Origin: Paenibacillus sp. MAHUQ-63
GTDB lineage: Bacteria > Bacillota > Bacilli > Paenibacillales > NBRC-103111
Assembly (NCBI RefSeq): GCF_028765165.1
Contig: NZ_JARADB010000017.1
Coordinates: forward strand, 1-47,704
Direction of reading: 5' to 3'
DNA length: 47,704 nucleotides
Of this stretch, positions 33,657 to 42,298 are shown piece after piece. The stretch's first letter is position 1; each line of letters starts with the position of its first letter. The notes beneath the pieces are model-generated. The model ran no database searches and was not told the DNA's origin. It was given only the letters and a program-made list of their open reading frames with translations. Both the position numbers and the translations under genes were made by a program.

Positions 33657-34544
33657 TCATTCTTTTTGATAATTGGATGCGTCGATGGTGTCCAGGAAGC
33701 CTTTGAACGCGTGGGACTGCCATTTCTTCTTGGCATAAATAAGCTGCGTGTAGAATTTGAACTCCGGATGAGCAAGCGTCACGGCGGCCAGCCTCCCCTT
33801 CCGAACCTCTTCCGCAACGACAATTCGCGGCAGCAGAGCGACGCCTAACCCGTACATCACGCATTGCTTGATCGCTTCCAGATTACCGAATTCATAGGAT
33901 AGCGTGAAGCTGACTTGCTCTCTCTTCAGCGTCCCAAGCAGCATCGCCCGGTACGTGCAGCCCTCCTCGGTCAATATCAGAGATTCCTTCTCCAGATCGG
34001 TGATTTGCACAACACTCATTCCGGCATATCTGTGTTCGGGACTCGCAATCACGACCAGCTCCTCTTCACGCAAAATGGTGCAGTGCAGCTCAGGATCCGT
34101 GAAAGGCGGATCTAAAATGATCCCTACATCGACCGCTCCCTCTTTCACCGCTTCGATAATGTGCGGCTCGTTGCCCGGCTGAATCATCACACTGATCTCC
34201 GGGAAGCGCTGCCGGTACGTCTGCAGATGGGGCGGAAGAAAGAAGGCGGCTAGCGTCTCAATCGTACCAATCGAAAGGATGCCTTTGGACTGCCGCGAGA
34301 CAACTTCTTTGGATTCCTCATGGAGCCTATAGATGTCATTGGCGTACGTCAGCAGCGCCTCACCGGCCAGCGTCAGCTTCATGCTGCGGCCGAACCGCTC
34401 GATCAGCACCGCCCCGTAAGCTTCCTCGAGCTTTTGGATCTGCGTCGTTATGCTCGATTGCGCATAGCCAAGCACCTCCGCTGCGCGTGTATAGCTTCCC
34501 CATTTGGCGACTTCGCGAAAGGTTTTCAAATATGTGAGCTCCAA
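33657..34544 (-). CDS. LysR-family transcriptional regulator
   Basis: The 295-residue protein has an N-terminal winged helix-turn-helix (FREVAKWGSYTRAAEVLGYAQSSITTQIQKLE, about 6-38) and a C-terminal substrate-binding domain of two halves. I start it at TTG 34544 because AAAGGAGGG is six bases upstream and this gives the family's usual length and N-terminus; the longer frame to 34583 includes the site as codons. Its nearest gene is rhodanese, so it may respond to a sulphur compound, but many LysR proteins act far away. Confidence 0.9.
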   Translation of the reverse strand: MELTYLKTFREVAKWGSYTRAAEVLGYAQSSITTQIQKLEEAYGAVLIERFGRSMKLTLAGEALLTYANDIYRLHEESKEVVSRQSKGILSIGTIETLAAFFLPPHLQTYRQRFPEISVMIQPGNEPHIIEAVKEGAVDVGIILDPPFTDPELHCTILREEELVVIASPEHRYAGMSVVQITDLEKESLILTEEGCTYRAMLLGTLKREQVSFTLSYEFGNLEAIKQCVMYGLGVALLPRIVVAEEVRKGRLAAVTLAHPEFKFYTQLIYAKKKWQSHAFKGFLDTIDASNYQKE

Positions 34545-34955
34545 CGCGATCCCTCCTTTCATCAACTTGCTTTTCTCCATCATAGCATACTACGCATGTC
34601 CTTATAGCTACTGCTTATCCGTGGCTTTACATGTTCAGCTAGGAGCAGGTAGAGACAGATTTATATCATAATGCAGCGTCTTGGTGACCAATTGGAATCA
34701 GAGGCTTCGTGCTGTACGTCGTTAGGGGACTGATGAATAAAACAACTGAGTAGCGGTTCCCGATATCCAGGCATGCTTAATTATGACCGATGGAGCAAGC
34801 TCGATCTTCATGCCTATCCCGCTTCGCGGCCCAATCTGCATGAGCCTACGGGCTCAGCGATGGAGGCAAGCCACTGCAGGCTAACCGAGTGCGGGAGGAT
34901 CCGTACGCCCCGTAGAAAGCGTAAACCGTTTGGCCGCGATAAGCCGATTCTCACG
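34545..34955. other. Intergenic stretch without a gene
   Basis: I see no ribosome-binding site followed by a reasonable frame, no terminator and no repeat of the families found elsewhere in the window. The base composition rises in GC toward the right side (34800-34955). It must contain the lysR promoter on the minus strand. Confidence 0.5.
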
Positions 34956-35933
34956 CTACAGCCCCTCTAGCAAATCAGCCAATCGGTCCCACTCTTCCGT
35001 CAGCCACACGAGCTCTTGGTAAAAGCGCGCCGGCACACCGGCATCCTCCAGGATCTCCGCACGCAACCACCAGACGGATTCGATCAAGTACAACATGCGC
35101 AATGCTCGAAGAAGCATGCCCTTAGGCGCGGCAGCATGCTGCCGGTAGCCTTCAAGAAAGGCGCGTACCGCCTCGATCCGGACCCGTTTATTTGTCCAAG
35201 CACCCGACAATACGGCGCGAGCGGCATCGATCTCCGGATACGCGACATCCATGCGGTCAAAGTCAACGATACCCGCTACACCCTTCTCATTTAGCAGCAA
35301 ATTATCCACCCATAGGTCCCAATGCAGCCAACCTGCCGGACTCACGGCCAGCCGTTCACAATCAAGTGCCCGGACATTGCCGATGGCCCGCTCCAACAGC
35401 TCCGCAAGCGGCCCGTTCCCCGCCTGTTGCGCCTGCTCCAGATTCGCCTGCAGTCCTGTCAGGCTGGCCGCTTGATCCGGCTTCCATGCAGCCTTCCCCG
35501 GTCGAACAGCCCGAAGCAGCCGGTGCATCCGGCCTGTCGTTCGTCCCAGCTCATACATATGGAACTCGCTGATGTCTCCCACCTCCGCTGTGCATCCATC
35601 CAGCCATTCCATGAGGGCGTACTGCTGGCCTGCGGCAGTCTCCTGAATGAAGCGGCCTTCCCGGCCAAACACCTGCGGACAAGGCAGCCCCGCCTTAAAC
35701 AGCTGTGTCTGCAGCTGCAGCGTTTGCTCGATTTTTTTCCTTTTCTCTGGCAGGTGGAGCCTGTACCGGTTCGGATGATAATATTTCACGAAAAATAAAC
35801 CGCGCTCCGTCTTCAGCTGCCATTTGACATTCAGCCAGCCCTTATGCAGCTCTACGGCGTCATAAACGTTCAAACCGAAATTCGCATGAAGATGGCTTGC
35901 GATTTCCTCAAGCACTTGATGATTGGCTGTCAT
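34956..35933 (-). CDS. APH-fold phosphotransferase, CotS/homoserine-kinase-like
   Basis: This 325-residue protein has a kinase-like fold: a basic ATP-binding N-lobe with GWLNVKWQLKTERGLFFVKYY, the catalytic loop LHWDLWVDNLLLN and the metal-binding DFDRMDVAYPEIDAARAV. Family members phosphorylate aminoglycosides, choline, homoserine, thiamine or spore-coat sugars; none of these can be singled out. A CotS-like role in spore-coat is possible given the organism but is not shown. The upstream site is GGGAGATGAG. No gene is coupled to it. Confidence 0.85.
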   Translation of the reverse strand: MTANHQVLEEIASHLHANFGLNVYDAVELHKGWLNVKWQLKTERGLFFVKYYHPNRYRLHLPEKRKKIEQTLQLQTQLFKAGLPCPQVFGREGRFIQETAAGQQYALMEWLDGCTAEVGDISEFHMYELGRTTGRMHRLLRAVRPGKAAWKPDQAASLTGLQANLEQAQQAGNGPLAELLERAIGNVRALDCERLAVSPAGWLHWDLWVDNLLLNEKGVAGIVDFDRMDVAYPEIDAARAVLSGAWTNKRVRIEAVRAFLEGYRQHAAAPKGMLLRALRMLYLIESVWWLRAEILEDAGVPARFYQELVWLTEEWDRLADLLEGL

Positions 35934-36049
35934 CCTACCGGCTCATCTCCCTCTAATCATCTCAAAACCGGGCATGCCCGGCAAAATCACACCGCGATAA
36001 CCCCGTTGATTGCGCGAACGCATACGCTTTCTATACGAGCGCCCGCGCA

Positions 36050-36232
36050 GGAGGAAATACAATCCGCTATTTGTGCAAAATCGCGCACTTTCGCCCATGA
36101 AGCGGAAATACAGGCCGCTATCTCAACGAGTCCTCCACTGAAACTAGGCTATTCGTCGAAATAAAGGCTTCAATTTCCCTTTCATCTGCCAAAATCGTGA
36201 TTTTGGCATAAATAGCGCATCATATTTCCGGC
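36050..36232. repeat. Dispersed repeat GCGGAAATACAnnCCGCTATTT, three copies
   Basis: Copies are at 36050-36072 and 36102-36123 on the plus strand and at 36210-36232 on the minus strand, each containing GGAAATA and CGCTATTT-like ends. Between the last two there is a hairpin, CCAAAATC/GATTTTGG (36189-36206). The region is intergenic between the phosphotransferase and ABC genes. Confidence 0.55.
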
Positions 36233-36289
36233 CGCCTTGGACGATCCCTGTGCCCGCCACTCCATCAGCTTCCGCAGCCTGTTCACTAG

Positions 36290-36540
36290 CCAATGCACGC
36301 ATTCCATCCCATTTACTCAGCCTATGCACGCAGCTTATTCAAGCAGCCTGTATCACTCAGGCATATGCATGCACCTGCGCCACTCAACCTGAGCATGTAG
36401 CCTATGGGAGTAACTTGTGCACGCAGCCTATGGGCACGAAATCCGTGCACGCAACCTGTGCACAGCCTACGGGCACGCAGCCCATACACGCAACCTGTAC
36501 GCAGCCTCTGGCACGCAACCGTGCACGCAGCCTGCGCCAC
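36290..36540. repeat. Degenerate tandem repeat of GCACGCAGCCTATGG type
   Basis: Words GCACGCAGCC, GCACGCAACC, CTATGGGCACG and CTGTGCACG recur about every 18-28 bases in varied order. Frames on both strands through it show only repetitive residues and no ribosome-binding site, so it is not called coding. It is the third degenerate tandem block in the window, after 215-473 and 993-1184, and each has its own sequence. Confidence 0.65.
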
Positions 36541-36560
36541 CGCCGCGCCCGGCTCCGGCC

Positions 36561-36594
36561 AACAAAACAACGGCCCCCGCACAATACGGGGACC
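36561..36594 (-). terminator. Terminator of the ABC transporter gene
   Basis: On the minus strand CGGTCCCCG and CGGGGGCCG form a nine-base stem with one G-U pair, followed by TTGTTTTGTT. It stands shortly after the stop codon. Confidence 0.8.
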
Positions 36595-36602
36595 GCCTTC
36601 AT

Positions 36603-38405
36603 CTACGCTTCGCCTTCCGCCTTGGCGAACTGCGTGCTGTACAGCCGCGCGTACAGCCCGTCGAGGGCCAGCAGCTCGCGGTGCGAGCCCCGCTCCACGA
36701 CGCTGCCCGCCTCGATCACCAGAATGTGATCGGCGGCGAGCACCGTGGAGAGCCGGTGCGCGATCACGAGCGTCGTGCGCCCCTGCATCAGCTCCTCGAG
36801 CGCCGCCTGCACATAGGACTCGGATTCCGAGTCCAAGTGCGAGGTCGCCTCATCGAGGATGAGGATGCGCGGGCGCTTCAGGATCGCGCGAGCGATCGCG
36901 ATCCGCTGGCGCTCGCCGCCGGAGAGCCGGTGCCCGCGCTCGCCGACCATCGTGCCGTACCCTTCGGGAAGCGACACGATGAAGTCGTGGATGTAAGCCT
37001 GCCGGCAAGCGGCCTCCAGCTCTTCACGCGTAGCGTCCTCCCGCGCGAAGCGCAGGTTGTCCTCAATCGTCGCGTGGAACAGGAACGATTCCTGCGTCAC
37101 GTACGCGATTTGCGCGCGCAGCGAGGCAAGCCCTACGCCGCGGACGTTCACATCGTCGACCTCGACGACGCCCTCCGTCGGGTCGTACAGCCGCGCGATC
37201 ATGCCGATCAGCGTCGATTTTCCGGCGCCGCTGGGTCCGACAAGCGCGATCATTTCGCCGGGCTGCGCCTCGAAGCTGACGTCGCGCAGCGCGTATTGCC
37301 CTGGCTTATAGGCGAACGAAACATGCTTATACGCCACTTTCCCCGCGACCTGGCCCATCGGCCGCGCATCGGGTGCATCCTTGACATCGGGCACCATGTC
37401 CTGGTATTCAAAGATGCGCTGAAACACGCCAAGCGCCGTCCCCAGCTCCACCTGCAGGTTCAGCAGCGTGCCTACCGGCATGTACAGACGGCCGAGATAA
37501 GCGGCGAATGCCACGATCGCCCCCAGCGACATCGTCCCGGAGATGACCGAATAACCGCCATACATATAAATAATGGCCGTACCGAGCGGTCCGAGCGTGC
37601 TCGTCGCCATGCCGAACCAGCGCCCGACCAAATTCAGCCGCAGCTCCAAGTCCATGACCTTCTGGTTCATGGCCTTGAAATCGGCCTCCTGCTGCTTCTC
37701 TCTGCCGAATATCCGCGTCAAAAGGGCACCGGAGATGCCGAAATTCTCATTAAGCTGAGAGGTAATGTCCGAGCGTACCTTCTGCGTTTCGATACGCAGC
37801 GCTTTGCGCAGCTTGGATACTTTCTTCACCGGTGCCATGAATAGCGGCAAAATTAACACGGAAATCACCGCCAGCTTCCAATCCAGCGCGAACAAAATGC
37901 CAATCGTCGTTACGACAATAACCAGCTGGGTAATCGTCGACACGACCAGGGAGGTAACGACACCCTGCACCGCCTGTACGTCGCCCGTAATTCGCTGCAC
38001 GATTTCGCCCGACCTGGCGTCCGTGAAGAACGCCATCGATTGTCTCTGCAAATTTTGGAACAGCGACAGCCCTAAATCCCGGATTACGCCTTGGGTTACT
38101 TTCGTATTCAAATGGTTCTGCCAGACGCCGAGCACACCGCTAATGACGGGAAGCAGCAGCATGAGCAGCGCCATCCAGGCCAGCAGCCGCATGCTCCCTT
38201 GCGGAATCGCGACATCAATGATTTCCTTCATGACAAGCGGCGGGACTAATCCGACCACAGCCCCAAGCAGAGCCAACCCGATAATACCGAGCAGTTGGCT
38301 CCAATAGCCCCGGAACAGCGTCAGAATTCTGCGGACGGATACGTCCTTCAGCTTCGCTTTGGGCCGGTCCCGATCGGAGAGTCGCCCTAGACCACCTGGT
38401 CCCAT
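36603..38405 (-). CDS. ABC exporter, fused membrane and ATPase domains
   Basis: The 600-residue half-transporter has six membrane helices (about 30-310) and one nucleotide-binding domain with Walker A GPSGAGKST, signature LSGGERQ, Walker B ILILDEATSHLD and the H-loop IAHRLSTV. It is an MsbA/LmrA-type lipid or drug exporter that works as a homodimer. I start it at the ATG at 38405 with AGGGGTG six bases upstream, not at the GTG or ATG just before. It has a terminator and no coupled partner gene, although yyaC begins upstream in the same direction. The DNA for the ATPase part is especially GC-rich. Confidence 0.94.
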   Translation of the reverse strand: MGPGGLGRLSDRDRPKAKLKDVSVRRILTLFRGYWSQLLGIIGLALLGAVVGLVPPLVMKEIIDVAIPQGSMRLLAWMALLMLLLPVISGVLGVWQNHLNTKVTQGVIRDLGLSLFQNLQRQSMAFFTDARSGEIVQRITGDVQAVQGVVTSLVVSTITQLVIVVTTIGILFALDWKLAVISVLILPLFMAPVKKVSKLRKALRIETQKVRSDITSQLNENFGISGALLTRIFGREKQQEADFKAMNQKVMDLELRLNLVGRWFGMATSTLGPLGTAIIYMYGGYSVISGTMSLGAIVAFAAYLGRLYMPVGTLLNLQVELGTALGVFQRIFEYQDMVPDVKDAPDARPMGQVAGKVAYKHVSFAYKPGQYALRDVSFEAQPGEMIALVGPSGAGKSTLIGMIARLYDPTEGVVEVDDVNVRGVGLASLRAQIAYVTQESFLFHATIEDNLRFAREDATREELEAACRQAYIHDFIVSLPEGYGTMVGERGHRLSGGERQRIAIARAILKRPRILILDEATSHLDSESESYVQAALEELMQGRTTLVIAHRLSTVLAADHILVIEAGSVVERGSHRELLALDGLYARLYSTQFAKAEGEA

Positions 38406-38423
38406 TATCATCACCCCTGCTGT

Positions 38424-38957
38424 CTATTTGAGGGGAAAAGCATAACGGATCGCCCTGACGACCTCATCCGCCATGTTCATCACCCTGTAAAGCGATGTCG
38501 TTTGCAATACACTATATTGTCTCGGTCCGTCCGCATTGACAATAGCGGCAATCGTGAAGTCGCCGACGTGCGGCAGCTCTTTGCCAACCGACTTCCCGGG
38601 AGCCAGCGGTTGGTTCGAGACCTGGTACATGCCGACGGAAAGCTTTTGACCTAAGCAAGCATCGATCGCAATGACTACGCTGTCCGGCGGAATTTCCCGC
38701 AGCCGCGTGATGATGTTGCTGGCATCGCAGGGCAGCTCGAGCGTCCCTATAACATGCGGGTACCCAAGCTCCGTCAGCTTGCTGCCTACCAGCGGTCCCA
38801 GGGCATCGCCCGTCGACCGGTCCGTTCCTATGCAGACGAAGGAGAGACTGCTTGTTTCAAGCTTCGACGCCGTCCCTACGGCTTTAAGGAATAAGGCGAG
38901 CTGGTCGCCATTCATCTTTTTCCAAAACTGCTCTTGGATTTGCTGCCTTTGTTCCAC
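38424..38957 (-). CDS. yyaC: YyaC-type spore protease-like protein
   Basis: The 177-residue protein has FVCIGTDRSTGDALGPLVGSKL and the AIDACLGQ and VGDFTIAAIVN motifs of the YyaC family, related to the germination protease/hydrogenase maturation fold. YyaC is expressed in the forespore in B. subtilis and is thought to be a peptidase. The start is GTG with AGGAGG ten bases upstream; a nearby ATG is out of frame. It ends 18 bases before the ABC exporter's start. It supports the view that this organism forms spores. Confidence 0.9.
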   Translation of the reverse strand: MEQRQQIQEQFWKKMNGDQLALFLKAVGTASKLETSSLSFVCIGTDRSTGDALGPLVGSKLTELGYPHVIGTLELPCDASNIITRLREIPPDSVVIAIDACLGQKLSVGMYQVSNQPLAPGKSVGKELPHVGDFTIAAIVNADGPRQYSVLQTTSLYRVMNMADEVVRAIRYAFPLK

Positions 38958-39014
38958 TTCATCATTACCTCCTCTACAAGCATTTCGTAAAATTTCCTCT
39001 ACATCAAGGATGAA

Positions 39015-39023
39015 TGATATAAT
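39015..39023 (+). promoter_or_regulatory. Extended -10 promoter of the glycosyltransferase gene
   Basis: TGATATAAT is an extended -10 (TGnTATAAT) and stands about 36 bases before the GTG. There is no good -35, which such promoters can do without. Confidence 0.55.
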
Positions 39024-39059
39024 GCGGTCAACTTCTATTCTTTCACAAGGAGGTCTATC

Positions 39060-40244
39060 GTGTCCACTGTCGGTGTTATCGGAATTATGGGCATTTTAAC
39101 CTTATTCTATTGGCTCTATGTTACTTTGGACGTGCATAGGGGTCTTGAACTCCTGCGCACGCTGCCGCGGGCGGTCAGTATCCCGGACAAGCCTCCGCTT
39201 GTTTCCGTCATTATTGCCGCCAAGGAGGAGGAACGCACGATCAAGGAAACCGTTCAGCACCTCCTTTCGCAGCATTATCCGCGTCTTGAGATCATTGCGG
39301 TGAACGACCGCTCCCAGGATGCTACCGGCGTCCGGCTGGAAGAGCTGCGCAAGTGGTCGGAGGGCAAGAACGAGATTCGCACTAAGCTCCAAATTATCCA
39401 TATCACGCATCTGCCCGAAGGCTGGTTAGGCAAGAACCATGCCCTGTACCAAGGCTACCTGCAGGCCAGAGGCCAGTATTTGCTGTTTACCGATGCGGAT
39501 ATTTTGTTTGCGCCCGGCACGATTACCGACGCTGTCGCTTATATGAAAGAACACGATGTCCACCATCTCACACTGACCCCGCATATGATAGCCAGGGGCC
39601 GGCTGCTGAAGGGCTTCGTCCATTTCTTTCTGTTCTCTTTCTCCTTATTCGTCCGGCCTTGGCGGGCTAATCTCGATAACCCGCGGGAACCGGGCATCGG
39701 CATCGGCGCCTTCAATATGGTAAGCCGCAGCGCCTATGAAGCGGTTGGCACCCATCAAGCTATCGCGCTTAGACCCGATGACGACCTGCAATTAGGCATT
39801 TCGCTGAAGAAAGCCGGTTTCCGGCAAAGAGTGCTGTCCGCCAGACACCATCTTCAGGTGGAATGGTATCGCTCCTTGAGAGAGGCGGTTATCGGCTTGG
39901 AGAAAAACCTGTTCTCCGGCTTTCGCTACAGCTACTTCATCGCCCTGCTGGCCTGCCTCGGACAGCTCGTCTTCTTCATCTGGCCGTGGCTGGGCCTGCT
40001 CTTCTTGTGGGACTGGCGCGGAGCGGTTTATGCGGCCACCGTCATTTTGCAGATATGGATGTACCGTAAGTTAATGAGCCGTCTGATGAGCAGTAACGGG
40101 GAGGAAGCTTATCTGCTTCCGGTCAGTGCGTCGCTGCTGCTGTACACCATCGTTCGCTCCGTATGGCTGACTTGGCGGCAAGGCGGCATCTACTGGCGAG
40201 GAACCTTCTACGCCTTACGCGAATTGAAACGAAACGCCAAATAA
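39060..40244 (+). CDS. Family 2 glycosyltransferase with membrane segments
   Basis: The 394-residue protein has an N-terminal membrane segment (about 4-20), a GT-A catalytic domain beginning PLVSVIIAAKEEERTI, the metal-binding LLFTDADILF and the acceptor motif LRPDDDLQLG, and three further membrane segments near the C-terminus. Such GT2 enzymes resemble the carotenoid (CrtQ-like) or lipid glycosyltransferases of Firmicutes; no carotenoid genes are near, so the acceptor is unknown. The start is GTG after AAGGAGG. It is divergent from yyaC. Confidence 0.88.
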   Translation: MSTVGVIGIMGILTLFYWLYVTLDVHRGLELLRTLPRAVSIPDKPPLVSVIIAAKEEERTIKETVQHLLSQHYPRLEIIAVNDRSQDATGVRLEELRKWSEGKNEIRTKLQIIHITHLPEGWLGKNHALYQGYLQARGQYLLFTDADILFAPGTITDAVAYMKEHDVHHLTLTPHMIARGRLLKGFVHFFLFSFSLFVRPWRANLDNPREPGIGIGAFNMVSRSAYEAVGTHQAIALRPDDDLQLGISLKKAGFRQRVLSARHHLQVEWYRSLREAVIGLEKNLFSGFRYSYFIALLACLGQLVFFIWPWLGLLFLWDWRGAVYAATVILQIWMYRKLMSRLMSSNGEEAYLLPVSASLLLYTIVRSVWLTWRQGGIYWRGTFYALRELKRNAK

Positions 40245-40308
40245 GCGTTACTCTATGAGCAAAGCTTACGAATCAGTGCTTACCCGGCTTAGACGGTTTT
40301 GACGGCTT

Positions 40309-40968
40309 CTAATGAACGCGATTCATCCGAACGACCCGATAGTACAGAGGGCTGCCTATCTCGTGCTCCACTTCCAGATATCCTTCTACATGGACATAAT
40401 CGCCCGTCATGTAGGTCGAGGCATCGGCGGAACTGGTGTGTGTCATAAAGAGGAGAGCAGCCTTCTCATTGCCTATTACAAAGCCTGTTTGTTCTTTGAT
40501 CTGAAACTTATCCAGCACCGTCCCGTGATGGGATCTGGCGATATGGTGAAATTTCCAGGAACCTTCTTCTTTCGTTAGAAAATAAAGCACGCGATTCTTG
40601 AAGCTGTTGCTGAATTCCCGCGTAACCCCAATCATGCAAACCTTCTCGCCCAAGCGCAAATATTCATCGATCACGTAGGATTTCAGACGCAGCCGCTGCA
40701 CATTTTTGTGTTGAATATAGGCTTCCATCTCTTCGATCGTTCTTTGATCCCGGGGATCCTGTCTCGTCGCATAAAATACTTCTCTAATAAACGTATCCGT
40801 TTGCAGGCTTCTGGCTCCCTTGAAATGGTTATACGTGCGGAAAAACTGTTGAATGACCCCCCGGATCTCCTCTGGAATGGCAGGCCCCTTATCCACGGTA
40901 TACATGCTGTCGGTCTTATTCGAATGTCTTATTTTGTGAAACCAGCTTTTCCAGACACTTAGTTGCAT
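40309..40968 (-). CDS. Uncharacterised soluble protein
   Basis: The 219-residue protein has no membrane segment and no motif I recognise. It has an amphipathic N-terminal third rich in aromatic and basic residues and a beta-rich second half with VCMIGVTREFSN, FLTKEEGSWKFHHIA and VEGYLEVEHEIG, which might be an NTF2- or lipocalin-like sheet. The ATG has a weak site (GGGTG at a distance). No partner gene is coupled to it. Confidence 0.65.
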   Translation of the reverse strand: MQLSVWKSWFHKIRHSNKTDSMYTVDKGPAIPEEIRGVIQQFFRTYNHFKGARSLQTDTFIREVFYATRQDPRDQRTIEEMEAYIQHKNVQRLRLKSYVIDEYLRLGEKVCMIGVTREFSNSFKNRVLYFLTKEEGSWKFHHIARSHHGTVLDKFQIKEQTGFVIGNEKAALLFMTHTSSADASTYMTGDYVHVEGYLEVEHEIGSPLYYRVVRMNRVH

Positions 40969-41062
40969 GCGTGCGTGTTCACCCGCTCTCTCTGACTTCC
41001 AAACATTTCTTCATTATAGGCTAAAAATCATAAAATTTCGATAAAAATCGCATTTTTTTGCA

Positions 41063-41122
41063 TAAAAAGAAACACCTGCTCCCGATGGCTTTCTTGCGAA
41101 AGACGCATGGAAAACAGGTGTT
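41063..41122 (-). terminator. Terminator of the NlpC/P60 gene
   Basis: AACACCTG and CAGGTGTT form the outer stem and CTTTC/GAAAG with a GCAA loop the inner one. On the minus strand TCTTTTT follows. Confidence 0.85.
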
Positions 41123-41137
41123 CGTGTCATTCTTACC

Positions 41138-42028
41138 TTATAGAACTCTTTTCGCTCCGACGTACCTTGCTTTCCAGTACGAACTGGATAAGCTGTCCAC
41201 GGCCACGCCTCTGGAGCTAGTCGCTGAGATGAAGCGGCCATTGCCCAAGTAAATGCCTACGTGATTCACGGTTTTGGAAGCGAAAAACACCAAATCTCCG
41301 ACCTTCAAATCGGTCACCTGGGTGCCTGCTTCACTGTGCATCTCCGCGGATGTACGCGGAAGCTCAATGCCTTTGGCTTGATATACAAACCTTACGAAAC
41401 CGGAGCAATCGAATCCGTTCGGCGTCGTTCCTCCCCATACATAAGGCACACCCATATAAGCGTTAGCCGTTTGGATGATTTGCTCATTTACGGGTACGGC
41501 GGCAGGCGCGGCTTTCGGAGCCGGCGGCGGCGCTATCCAGGCCGGCTTGTGCGATTGTCCGTCCGTTTCTACAATCGCAATCTGGTTAGGTTCATTCCAC
41601 TCAATCGGCGAACCGAACGTTTCGGTGATGAAACGCAGCGGAACGTAGGTGTTGCCTTCGTAAACGGTTGGAGCGCTTTCCATGCTGATCTTCTTACTGT
41701 TCACGATCGCCTGCTGCTGATCGGTAACCAGCATGATCGACTGCTGCTTATTGACCAGCGTGACTTCGATCTCATTGGCCAGCTTCTCCCAGCTTACCTG
41801 ATAGCCCAGCTTCTCGGACAACACCCGGAGCGGCACTTGCATGATGCCTTGGGCATCGATGTAAGGCTGCACTTCCGGGAACTTCAGCAGCTCGTCATTG
41901 ACCTGTACCTTGACAGTACGGTCGGACGGAGCGGCTTGCGAAGCCTCGGCGGCTGGAGCTGCAAACAGAGGAACAGCGGCGCAGAGCAGAGCGCATGAAC
42001 AAATAAGACGTGATGAAAAAGATTTCAA
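41138..42028 (-). CDS. Secreted NlpC/P60 peptidoglycan hydrolase with a stalk domain
   Basis: The 296-residue protein has a signal peptide (about 1-30, with AAPAAEA), a copper-amine-oxidase-N-like stalk domain (about 36-155) of repeated IDAQGIMQVPLR and EGNTYVPLRF units, a Pro/Ala linker and an NlpC/P60 domain (182-296). The catalytic residues are Cys208 in FDCSGF and His256 in NHVGIYLG; the third position of the triad reads Ser in FISATSS, where many members have His or Asn. It would cut the peptide stem of peptidoglycan. The start is TTG with AAGGAGG seven bases upstream. A c-di-AMP riboswitch lies in the leader. Confidence 0.93.
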   Translation of the reverse strand: MKSFSSRLICSCALLCAAVPLFAAPAAEASQAAPSDRTVKVQVNDELLKFPEVQPYIDAQGIMQVPLRVLSEKLGYQVSWEKLANEIEVTLVNKQQSIMLVTDQQQAIVNSKKISMESAPTVYEGNTYVPLRFITETFGSPIEWNEPNQIAIVETDGQSHKPAWIAPPPAPKAAPAAVPVNEQIIQTANAYMGVPYVWGGTTPNGFDCSGFVRFVYQAKGIELPRTSAEMHSEAGTQVTDLKVGDLVFFASKTVNHVGIYLGNGRFISATSSRGVAVDSLSSSYWKARYVGAKRVL

Positions 42029-42042
42029 AGCTTTGCCTCCTT

Positions 42043-42169
42043 GAAGCCTCCGAGGTTAGTTGACGGGTTCGGGAAGAGGTTTTCCCTAGTGCGCCATGGG
42101 CAGCGCTCATTCACCCCAAGTAAAGAAGTCCCCCGTACCGGAGCTTTTGCTGCTCCAGGATTCGGCATT
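42043..42169 (-). ncRNA. c-di-AMP riboswitch (ydaO/yuaA class)
   Basis: On the minus strand the leader reads GCCGAATCC, a variable stem, CGGGGGAC, TTGGGGTGAAT, AGGGA...TCCCGAACCCGTCA and CTAACCTCGGAGGC. These are the conserved blocks of the ydaO/yuaA riboswitch, in order. This class turns genes off when c-di-AMP is high and is often found before NlpC/P60 hydrolases in this group. It ends 15 bases before the start codon, so control may be at termination or at the ribosome-binding site. Confidence 0.93.
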
Positions 42170-42261
42170 TTTTGTCTATGTTAGACTAGCATAGTTTCCT
42201 AGAGAGGTACAACTTTTATGGCGAGGTAAGTTTTACCAATGGAAAGCACACCCAGAACAGC

Positions 42262-42294
42262 AAAAAGGAGTTAAGCAGAATCGCTTAACCCCTT
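42262..42294 (-). terminator. Terminator of the aldo/keto reductase gene
   Basis: On the minus strand AAGGGGTTAAGC and GCTTAACTCCTT pair with one G-U around a six-base loop and are followed by TTTG. Confidence 0.88.
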
Positions 42295-42298
42295 GCCA

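Noticed and set aside
34773..34970. Small gene of 65 codons on the plus strand between lysR and the phosphotransferase
   Set aside because: No ribosome-binding site, no family and the reading frame ends inside the convergent phosphotransferase gene.
36250..36729. Cys/Thr/Pro-rich open frame of 159 codons
   Set aside because: It is read out of the GCACGCAGCC repeat block and then runs over the end of the ABC gene; no start signals.
36417..37844. Open frame of 475 codons on the plus strand opposite the ABC exporter
   Set aside because: It begins in a degenerate repeat and continues antisense to the conserved ATPase domain, without a ribosome-binding site. A reverse-strand shadow of GC-rich coding DNA.
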